Below, one piece after another: positions 8,332 through 14,665 of a stretch of DNA of 15,806 bases. This DNA is from Bacillota bacterium (GTDB lineage: Bacteria > Bacillota > Clostridia > Clostridiales > Clostridiaceae). The first letter of the stretch is position 1. Each line of letters starts with the position of its first letter. The stretch lies in the NCBI GenBank assembly GCA_023435985.1, contig JAEZKY010000137.1, forward strand, positions 1-15,806, read 5' to 3'. The notes beneath the pieces are model-generated. The model saw nothing but the letters and a program-made list of their open reading frames with translations. It was not told where the DNA came from and did not search any database. The position numbers were made by a program, and so were the translations under genes.

Positions 8332-8395
8332 TGGAATGATATAGGGATTCTTTTGCAATGAAATTGCAAATGCATCAATAATGAGCTACATTAGG

Positions 8396-8527
8396 ATGAG
8401 TCAAAATAAATTAAAAAATAAACTTGTGCTTAAAGATGAACTAGAAGACTTAAGAGAAAGGCTCAATAATGAAGTAGTCAAAATTTCAACTTTACTGATA
8501 AATATTAATATAAGAATATATTATTGA
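8396..8527 (+). CDS. short ORF, possibly a degenerate Spo0E-like protein
   Basis: A 43-codon frame opens at 8396, with an in-frame alternative ATG at 8381. It encodes a charged, helical peptide containing LEDLRERLNNEVVKIS. That spacing recalls the Spo0E-like aspartyl-phosphatase family of spore formers, which is usually 45-60 residues with an SQxLD motif. The SQxLD signature is not preserved (STLLI) and no strong ribosome binding site is present. It may be a decayed gene or chance coding. It falls in the otherwise empty 320-base gap between bsdD and the lpdD-like gene. Confidence 0.22.
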   Translation: MSQNKLKNKLVLKDELEDLRERLNNEVVKISTLLININIRIYY

Positions 8528-8652
8528 TAAGTAACTAACTCTATTATATTATAGTTCCTTATTTTAAAAGCTCTAATGGGTAAATAAAATTATAAATTCA
8601 AAAAATTAATAGAAGTAGTAATAGATATTATAAAAGTAGGGAGGAAACTAAG

Positions 8653-9045
8653 GTGAAAGAAATTTCTTTAAATGTAGGAGAAGGGAAGTATAAAATTTTT
8701 CTTAATGCATTGTTTTGTGGAAAGGATATTTCAATATGCATTTTTGGAGGAGATGTACCTCATATCGGTGCAGTTGCAGTTGCGGTTCCGAGAAAAAGCC
8801 TGACAGGAGACGGTAGTAATTCAGCAAGTGCCAGTGTGATTTGTATAACAGGCCATAAAGAGGATGAAATGGCTAGGCAGATTGCATTAGATTTTAGTTC
8901 TAAATTTATATGTAAGGTTACAGTTTCAGCTGGAGTTCATATCGATGATGCGAAAAAGAGTGATATTGAAGTGTTAGATGGAAATATAAAAAAAATTATA
9001 GGGAATTTAGAAGAGAAAATAAGTAAATTATTAAGTGTAAATTAA
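8653..9045 (+). CDS. lpdD: LpdD-like prenylated-flavin chaperone / gallate decarboxylase small subunit
   Basis: The 130-residue protein resembles LpdD, the small product that accompanies gallate decarboxylase LpdC and flavin prenyltransferase LpdB in Lactobacillus plantarum. LpdD-like proteins are annotated as prenylated-flavin chaperones for UbiD-type enzymes. Conserved blocks are HIGAVA (37-42), PRKSL (46-50), SASASVICITGHKED (57-71) and GVHIDDA (94-100). The start is GTG at 8653, with GGGAGG at 8639-8644 about eight bases before it. It stands about 400 bases after bsdD behind a long hairpin, so it is probably transcribed separately. No LpdC-type decarboxylase is adjacent. The likely partners are the two UbiD proteins in this window, which is inference. 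Function beyond association with UbiD systems is not settled. Confidence 0.8.
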   Translation: MKEISLNVGEGKYKIFLNALFCGKDISICIFGGDVPHIGAVAVAVPRKSLTGDGSNSASASVICITGHKEDEMARQIALDFSSKFICKVTVSAGVHIDDAKKSDIEVLDGNIKKIIGNLEEKISKLLSVN

Positions 9046-9088
9046 AGGGTAATATGCTAAATATTATATGATTGGTATTTTACGCATC

Positions 9089-9114
9089 AATAAGATTTTA
9101 ATTTTTATCTTATT
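9089..9114 (+). terminator. weak hairpin after the lpdD-like gene
   Basis: AATAAGAT (9089-9096) and ATCTTATT (9107-9114) can form an 8-bp A+T-rich stem with a 10-nt loop. Only two further T residues border the stem, so termination here is doubtful. It may be a processing or pause site. Confidence 0.25.
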
Positions 9115-9165
9115 TCAGTTACTTCAGGCGAGCTAAATAAAAAACAAAAACTAAATAAGTTTTTA

Positions 9166-9441
9166 ATGATAAAATTAAAGCCGAAGCTTATAAATAAATA
9201 TTTTTCACCAGAAATAAAGCGATCTGAAATAGATAATATTATTGATATGAGATATGTTTATCAGTATGACACGTGTGGAAACTTGTGTGTTGCTACAACA
9301 AAAAAATATATAGAAATCTTTAATTTTAGATACTTCTTCAAGCATTTTGTTTTTATAAATGAGGGAGATAAAATTTGTAATAAACAGTTAAAAAATATAT
9401 TAACGTTTCTGTGGTTATTGATATGGGATGCAAGAGCATAA
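9166..9441 (+). CDS. hypothetical protein, 91 residues
   Basis: I do not recognise this product. The frame is open from 9094, so up to 24 more residues could precede the ATG at 9166. No strong ribosome binding site is visible at either position. The sequence is Lys/Ile/Asn-rich with a basic N-terminus, then a mixed part ending in an aromatic-rich stretch (FRYFFKHFVF), and it has no transmembrane or signal segment. It lies between the lpdD-like gene and a good terminator (9463-9493), so it could be the last gene of that transcript. It may also be a fragment of a larger lost gene. Confidence 0.4.
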   Translation: MIKLKPKLINKYFSPEIKRSEIDNIIDMRYVYQYDTCGNLCVATTKKYIEIFNFRYFFKHFVFINEGDKICNKQLKNILTFLWLLIWDARA

Positions 9442-9462
9442 TAAAATAATGTTTATGATGAT

Positions 9463-9493
9463 AGGATACTAAATAAAAATAGTATCCTTTTTT
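9463..9493 (+). terminator. intrinsic terminator closing the lpdD-like transcript
   Basis: AGGATACTA (9463-9471) pairs perfectly with TAGTATCCT (9480-9488) around an 8-nt loop and is followed at once by five T residues. It is a standard rho-independent terminator, 22 bases after the 91-residue ORF. Confidence 0.87.
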
Positions 9494-10196
9494 ATTGGAA
9501 TTACACCAGTTTCATTTATAAATAAAATGTTTGTCGTTGAGAATTAAGCTAAACAAAATTTAAAAGTATACCTATCTCAAATTATATATTATAGAATATT
9601 TATCTATAATATATAGATAAATCCATACGAACAAAGCTAATGATTATTTTGTTATTTAAATTATAGGGTCATATTTAAGTAAATATTGAAACGATAATAA
9701 ATAAGAAAGTAGAACTTTCAACTTTAGAGGATTTACGGGAATGTTAATAATACAAAAATTTTGTCTGTTTAGAATTGTATTATTGAATAAATAATGCAGT
9801 TATATGCCTTTAGAAACTACAAAGTGTAAATATGTGTAAAAAATGTGAAATGATAACGTTTTATTTCATTTAATCTAATTTTATTGTATATAGGGATTGT
9901 TTTTATAATATACAGTGCTATGATACTAGCATATAATGATTTACTATTTAATCATTTGACGATGAAATGTCTTCGGCATTAAATTTAAAGTATTCATTAT
10001 AGAGGATAACAATAGGTTCTAATATTTACTGATTTTTAGAGTATATAAGTTGCAATAAAAACTTTTTATTTGATTGCTTTGTATAGGCTTAAAGCTAAAT
10101 AATAAATATAAATTATTTGTTGAGACTTATATTCATTGAGTGATTAAAAAATAAAAAGTTGTGGATGAAATCAAAAAAATGTTAATTACAGTCTTG
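9494..10196. other. long non-coding leader region upstream of ald-ptb-buk
   Basis: No ORF of convincing length or composition is present. Visible structure includes a perfect 11-bp inverted repeat with a 3-nt loop (9598-9608 with 9612-9622). There is also a TGAAAT...ATTTCA dyad (9846-9868) around an AACGTT core that resembles LacI/CcpA-type operators, but with several mismatches to the cre consensus. The rest is A+T-rich with no recognisable riboswitch. Together with 10197-10419 the gap before ald is about 0.98 kb, unusually long for such an operon. Confidence 0.5.
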
Positions 10197-10259
10197 AACA
10201 TTGTTGTATATAAGTGATTAGAATCAACATTGTTAAAAAAATAACAATGTTTTTGTTTT
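10197..10259 (+). promoter_or_regulatory. terminator with competing upstream strand (possible attenuator) before ald
   Basis: AACATTGTTA (10226-10235) pairs with TAACAATGTT (10242-10251), a perfect 10-bp stem followed by TTTGTTTT, which is a good intrinsic terminator. The same AACATTGTT also occurs at 10197-10205. It could pair with the terminator's right arm instead, but the resulting structure would still lie next to the T-run. The arrangement therefore suggests, but does not prove, a conditional terminator in the ald leader. If transcription starts downstream of 10260, this is simply an upstream terminator. Confidence 0.5.
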
Positions 10260-10349
10260 AGGAACTATGGGATTAAAAGATTTTCAAGTTTTTTTCAAAA
10301 TCAGTTTTGAACCTATTGAAATATGATTCATATCTAGCTTTAAAAAGTT

Positions 10350-10392
10350 AGCTAAACTAAGGCTTGATGAATTCCACAAACAGCTAAACTAA
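10350..10392 (+). repeat. exact 11-bp direct repeat, 32 bp apart, before ald
   Basis: AGCTAAACTAA occurs at 10350-10360 and again at 10382-10392, a spacing of 32 bp or about three helical turns. The second copy lies just before the ald ribosome binding site. Same-face spacing suits a regulator that binds two tandem sites. A poor promoter match (TTGAAA 10316-10321, TTTAAA 10339-10344) would place the repeats at the start of the transcript. Confidence 0.5.
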
Positions 10393-10419
10393 TATTTATA
10401 AAAAATTTAGGAGGGTAAA

Positions 10420-11754
10420 ATGATGGAACAGTTAGGAGTATTTGAAACAGCAACAGAGGCATGCGTAGCAGCTACAGTTGCACAAAAGGAGCTAGTGCTC
10501 AAATATACACTTGAGGATAGGGAGCGTTTTATAAGTAATATTCGTAAGAATATTATTAGTAACATGGAAATGCTTGCTGAGATGGAATTTGATGAGACAG
10601 GTTATGGCAGAGTAGAAGATAAATTAGCAAAGAATACAGGTGCGGTTATGCTATCTCAGGGTACAGAAGCTATTCCACAAAATATGTATGCCTCTGATAA
10701 GGGACTTACAGTAGAATATTATGCACCATTTGGTGTCGTAGGTGCTGTTACACCTGTAACAAATCCTGTTGCTACAGTTGTAGGGAATGGTATTGCGAAT
10801 GTCGCAGCAGGAAATGCAGTTGTATTTAATGCTCATCCTTCAGCTAAGAAGACTTCAGCAAAGGCAGTACATTTAATAAATAAAGCTGTTATTGAAGCTG
10901 GTGGACCTGGTAATTTATTTACAATGCCAGCAGAACCTACTTTAGATTCACTTAATGAAATTATGGTGTATCCATCAGTTAAATTATTGATAGGAACAGG
11001 TGGACCTGGAATGGTTAAAACTCTGATGCGTTCAGGTAAGAAGGTTATTGCAGCTGGGGCAGGTAATCCACCATCAATTATTGATGAAACAGTAGATTTA
11101 GCAAAAGCAGCGGCAGGAATTTATGAGTCAGCTTCTTTTGATAACAATCTGCTTTGCATAGCAGAAAAAGAGTTGTTTGTAGTTGATACTATATTTGATG
11201 AGTTTATGAAAAGGTTAGAATCAGTAGGAGCTTATCGCGTAAATGCGGAAGAAGGAAAAAGATTAACAGATATTTGTGTTGTAAAAGCATCAGATGGTAG
11301 TTATGCTGCAAATAAAAAGTATGTAGGTAAGTGTGCAAATATAATTTTAAAGGCGGCAGGTATAAAAATTGATAATGATCCTAGAATAGCTATTTTTGAA
11401 GCACAGAATGATGACAAATTAGTTCATACAGAGCAGATGATGCCTATTATACCTGTTGTTAGGTGCAAAGATTTTGAAGAAGCAGTTGAAAGAGCAGTTG
11501 CAGCAGAGCATGATTGTAAGCATTCTGCATCTATTTGGTCAAATGATATAAACAGAGTAACTGCTTTTGGAAAAGTTATAAATACAACTATTTTTGTTCA
11601 AAATGGAGGGACAATGGCGGCATTTGGTATTGGAGGCACTGGAACTAATGCACCGACTATTGCTACACCAACAGGTGAAGGTGTAACAGGACCCCAATCA
11701 TTCGTAAGAAGAAGGAGGTTCTGCATGGCAGGTGGCGGAAATTACCTTTTATAA
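10420..11754 (+). CDS. ald: CoA-acylating aldehyde dehydrogenase (Ald/PduP/EutE-type)
   Basis: The predicted enzyme interconverts an aldehyde, CoA and NAD+ with acyl-CoA and NADH. Family motifs are PFGVVGAVTPVTNP (103-116), GNAVVFNAHPSAKK (131-144), IGTGGPGMVK (191-200), GAGNPP (213-218) and the active-site segment FDNNLLCIAEKE (240-251) with catalytic Cys246. The C-terminus FVRRRR...MAGGG is also typical. It is 444 residues, shorter than C. beijerinckii Ald (468), because the N-terminal extension is absent. That extension is the encapsulation tag in PduP/EutE, so this enzyme should be free in the cytosol. The strong AGGAGGG at 10409-10415 fits the second ATG (10423) slightly better than the one at 10420. 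Downstream ptb and buk make an ATP-yielding route from aldehyde likely. The aldehyde chain length cannot be read from sequence. Confidence 0.9.
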   Translation: MMEQLGVFETATEACVAATVAQKELVLKYTLEDRERFISNIRKNIISNMEMLAEMEFDETGYGRVEDKLAKNTGAVMLSQGTEAIPQNMYASDKGLTVEYYAPFGVVGAVTPVTNPVATVVGNGIANVAAGNAVVFNAHPSAKKTSAKAVHLINKAVIEAGGPGNLFTMPAEPTLDSLNEIMVYPSVKLLIGTGGPGMVKTLMRSGKKVIAAGAGNPPSIIDETVDLAKAAAGIYESASFDNNLLCIAEKELFVVDTIFDEFMKRLESVGAYRVNAEEGKRLTDICVVKASDGSYAANKKYVGKCANIILKAAGIKIDNDPRIAIFEAQNDDKLVHTEQMMPIIPVVRCKDFEEAVERAVAAEHDCKHSASIWSNDINRVTAFGKVINTTIFVQNGGTMAAFGIGGTGTNAPTIATPTGEGVTGPQSFVRRRRFCMAGGGNYLL

Positions 11755-11817
11755 CAGGATAAATAATAAAGAAATGCTCTATTAAAAGGTTATCAATATA
11801 CAAGGAGTGATACGAAA

Positions 11818-12729
11818 ATGCAGATTGAGAATTTTCAAGATTTGGTTAAGAATGCTCAAAGTATAGAAAAGAAAAGTAGGATTGCAGTGGTGGCTGCTCA
11901 TGATAAGCACACTCTACAATCTATAGTGAAAGCTAAAAAAGATAATTTAATAATTCCTATATTGATAGGAAATGAAATGGTAATTGTAAAGATGTTGATA
12001 GAATTAGGAGAAGATTCTAGAGAATATAGAATTGTACACGCAAGAAATATTGATGAATGTTTGGTTATTGCAGTTGAAATGATTCATAAACACATTGCAG
12101 ATTTGCTTATGAAAGGGAAACTTGAAACGTCTACTATGATGAAAGTAATCTTAAAAAAAGAGAATGATTTGAAAAAAGATAGAACTATGTCCGTAGTCGG
12201 CTTTTTTGAAACTGAGAAGTATCATAAATTGCTTGCTGTAAGTGATGTGGCAGTTAATATATATCCGGATGTGGAAAGAAAGAAGGATATTTTGTTAAAT
12301 GCAGTAAAGATTTTAAATTTAATGGGAGTAGAAAATCCAAAGGTAGCTCTTTTGACAGCAACAGAAAATATAAATCCTAAGATGCCTGAAACTGAGCATG
12401 CAAGTGATTTAAAGCAGATGAACCAAAATGGAGAGATACAGGGGTGCATTGTGGAAGGACCTATTTCCTTTGACTTGGCAACCAGCAGGGAAGCAACACG
12501 AATAAAGGGATACGAAAGTCAAGTTGCAGGAGATGCAGATTTATTATTGATGCCAGATCTTGTTTCTGCAAACGTATTAGGAAAATGCCTGACAGGATTT
12601 GTAGGTGCGCAGACTGCTGGCTTATTAGTTGGTGCAAAGGTTCCTATAATATTAACATCTCGTTCTGCTGAAGCTTCTGATAAGTACTATTCAATTGCAC
12701 TTGCTGCCTGTGTGGAACAAAATTATTGA
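11818..12729 (+). CDS. ptb: phosphate butyryltransferase-like phosphotransacylase
   Basis: The predicted enzyme exchanges CoA for phosphate on a short acyl-CoA, giving acyl-phosphate. The 303 residues match clostridial Ptb (about 302). Visible conserved blocks are MKGKLETST (98-106), FFETEKYHKLL (129-139), ENINPKMPET (183-192), GCIVEGPISFDLA (209-221), AGDADLLLMP (237-246) and VPIILTSRS (275-283). The start has AAGGAGTG eight bases upstream. The gene follows ald after 63 bases and precedes buk by 22 bases, so the three form an operon. It differs at several usually conserved Ptb positions, including the region after residue 120 and the segment around 250-266. It may thus be a paralogue with an altered acyl preference rather than the main butyrate enzyme. 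Confidence 0.9.
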   Translation: MQIENFQDLVKNAQSIEKKSRIAVVAAHDKHTLQSIVKAKKDNLIIPILIGNEMVIVKMLIELGEDSREYRIVHARNIDECLVIAVEMIHKHIADLLMKGKLETSTMMKVILKKENDLKKDRTMSVVGFFETEKYHKLLAVSDVAVNIYPDVERKKDILLNAVKILNLMGVENPKVALLTATENINPKMPETEHASDLKQMNQNGEIQGCIVEGPISFDLATSREATRIKGYESQVAGDADLLLMPDLVSANVLGKCLTGFVGAQTAGLLVGAKVPIILTSRSAEASDKYYSIALAACVEQNY

Positions 12730-12751
12730 TTTGGGAAAGGATGGGTATATA

Positions 12752-13855
12752 ATGAAAAACTACGTTATTTTAGCTGTAAATACAGGATCAACATCCACAA
12801 AGATTGCTGTATTTGAAAATGAAAAAAAAGTGTTTAAGAAAAATATATCCCATGATACTGATAAATTAAAAAAATTTAAGCAAATACAGGATCAATTAGG
12901 ATATAGAAAAGAAATAGTTGAACAGGAACTTAAGGATCATGGGATTTCTATAAATGATATTGAGATTTTTGTAGGAAGAGGCGGAGGTTTGGTACCAATT
13001 AAAGGTGGGACATATTTAGTAAATAGTAAACTTATTGAGCATGCTAGCAAAGGAATATCAGGACAGCACCCAGCACAGCTGGCATCTCAGATTTGTAATA
13101 TTTTTGTGAAAAAGTATGGTGGAAGAGCTTATGTTGTAAATCCGCCTGATGTTGATGAATTTGAGGAAATTGCAAGAATTACTGGATTATATGGTGTATA
13201 CAGAGAAAGTAGAGTTCATGCGTTAAATCAAAAGGAGGTTGCATTGAGATATTGTAATGCAAATAATAAAAAATATGAAAATAGTAAACTTATAGTTTGT
13301 CATATCGGAGGAGGAATTTCAGTAACAGCCCATAATAATGGCAGGATGATAGATTCTAATGATATTATTAATGGTGATGGACCTATGACGCCTACAAGAG
13401 CTGGCGCATTACCTACTACAAAGGTAGTAAGAATGTGTTATAGTGGAAGGTTTACAGAAAAAGAGCTGTACAATAAATTGACCAAAGAAAGTGGTTTGAT
13501 TGATCATCTAGGAACATCAGATATTAGAAAAATTGAAAAGCGTATTATGCTAGGTGATAGATATGCAAAACTGGTATATAATGCAATGATTTATCAAATT
13601 GGGAAAAGTGTAGGAGCCGCTGCTTGTGTTTTAAAAGGAAAAGTAGATGCAATTATTTTAACCGGTGGAATAGCGAACAGTGAATATTTGGTGTCAAAGC
13701 TGGATGAATATATTAGTTGGATTTCTAAGATCAAGGTTATACCTGGAGAATTTGAAATGGAAGCGCTGGCAGCCGGAGCTCTTAGAGTAGTGCGTGGTGA
13801 GGAAGAGGCTATATTATACACAGGGCATCCTATTTGGAGTGGAGTTACTGCTTAA
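12752..13855 (+). CDS. buk: butyrate kinase-like acyl kinase
   Basis: The predicted enzyme transfers phosphate from acyl-phosphate to ADP, giving ATP and free acid (butyrate or a related short or branched acid). It belongs to the acetate/butyrate kinase (ASKHA) superfamily, with the N-terminal phosphate loop NTGSTSTK (10-17), VGRGGG (74-79), HIGGGIS (184-190), GDGPMTPTRAG (208-218) and a late adenosine-site ILTGGIA. Length is 367 residues against about 355 for typical Buk. The ATG at 12752 is chosen because GGGAAAGGATG precedes it and it begins directly with the first beta-strand. The 19 codons upstream in the same frame overlap ptb and are not family-like. It is the last gene of ald-ptb-buk and the ATP-forming step. 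Branched-chain acid kinase is an alternative specificity. Confidence 0.91.
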   Translation: MKNYVILAVNTGSTSTKIAVFENEKKVFKKNISHDTDKLKKFKQIQDQLGYRKEIVEQELKDHGISINDIEIFVGRGGGLVPIKGGTYLVNSKLIEHASKGISGQHPAQLASQICNIFVKKYGGRAYVVNPPDVDEFEEIARITGLYGVYRESRVHALNQKEVALRYCNANNKKYENSKLIVCHIGGGISVTAHNNGRMIDSNDIINGDGPMTPTRAGALPTTKVVRMCYSGRFTEKELYNKLTKESGLIDHLGTSDIRKIEKRIMLGDRYAKLVYNAMIYQIGKSVGAAACVLKGKVDAIILTGGIANSEYLVSKLDEYISWISKIKVIPGEFEMEALAAGALRVVRGEEEAILYTGHPIWSGVTA

Positions 13856-13904
13856 AAATTGTTAAAAAGATATTGATATTTCATGACTATATTTAGACGC
13901 TTTT

Positions 13905-13930
13905 ATAAAGAAGTATTTTCTTTATTTATA
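13905..13930 (+). terminator. weak candidate terminator after buk
   Basis: ATAAAGAA (13905-13912) and TTCTTTAT (13918-13925) form an 8-bp stem with a 5-nt loop, followed by TTATA. It lies 50 bases after the buk stop. The stem is almost all A-T, so efficiency is doubtful. Confidence 0.35.
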
Positions 13931-14001
13931 TATATGTTACAAATTGTTTTCTACATCTGGGCATATAACATGTCTATTGTCTGAGTAGGAAACATTGAAA
14001 C

Positions 14002-14020
14002 TGTCAAGATTTTGTAGACA
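14002..14020 (-). repeat. probable terminal end of an IS3-family element
   Basis: Read on the minus strand, this is TGTCTACAAAATCTTGACA. It is typical of the ends of IS150-group IS3 elements and sits where the transposase remnant runs out. The matching opposite end was not found in the window, consistent with a one-sided deletion. Confidence 0.55.
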
Positions 14021-14545
14021 CAAAGTTAAGCGATTTTTATGAATTCAATTCTTCAAATTGGAAGGAAAGAGATGTCCCAATGAAGAATACATTCTTTTAG
14101 TGTTATAATAAATTTTAATATATTTAAAGATTTCCTATTTGAGCTTGTTCAGGTGACTTGCAATGAGCATCTTGAATAAGTTCTATCTTCATTGTTCTAT
14201 AAAATGATTCAATTACCGAATTGTCAGAAGGATTTCCTTTTGTACTTTCACTATGAATGTCATCATATCTTTTCAATAATGTTTGGAATCTTCCAACCAA
14301 ATTGAGACACTTGGTCTGTATGTACTAAGGGTGTTGTTTTCCGTATGCTTGTATAAATGCACCTATTACAAGAGTATTTTTCATTCTATTTCTATTGTTC
14401 ATAGACCATCCAATAACTTTTTGTGAATATATATCCATAAATACTGCAAGGTATAAAGTACATTTTATTGTGTAGATTTCAAAAAAAGTTGAATCAAAAT
14501 AAAAAACAGAATAATACTACAGCTTTTTTTATGTGTTTCCCATTT
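14021..14545 (-). pseudogene. frameshifted remnant of IS3-family transposase OrfB
   Basis: The minus strand encodes successive pieces of the DDE integrase core in different frames. These are LYLAVFMDIYSQKVIGWSM (about 14405-14462), VHTDQ (about 14315-14330), GNPSDNSVIESFYRTMKIEL with the catalytic Glu (about 14180-14240), and KYIKIYYNTKRMYSSLGHL (about 14070-14125). At least two frameshifts and stop codons separate them. OrfA and the N-terminal half of OrfB are absent. The intact protein would be about 280 residues. It is a dead insertion sequence between buk and the second decarboxylase gene, and marks a past rearrangement at this junction. Family assignment is secure, exact IS name unknown. 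Confidence 0.85.
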
Positions 14546-14665
14546 CTGCAATTTTAATAGACGATATTAGTGCATCTATTTCAAGTGAATCATTTGGAAA
14601 TACAACGGGAAAATATATTGAAATAATGATATATAAATTAAATAAAAATTTAGGAGGTTTTTTTA

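Noticed and set aside
9846..9868. Catabolite-repression (cre) site around the AACGTT core
   Set aside because: At least three mismatches to the cre consensus, and it lies more than 500 bases from the ald start. It is kept only as a dyad in the non-coding region note.
12695..12751. Extended start of butyrate kinase at 12695
   Set aside because: It would overlap the end of ptb by 35 bases and add residues not found in the family. The ATG at 12752 has its own ribosome binding site.
10420..13855. Bacterial microcompartment operon around the CoA-acylating aldehyde dehydrogenase
   Set aside because: No shell protein genes are present in the window and the Ald lacks an N-terminal encapsulation extension.
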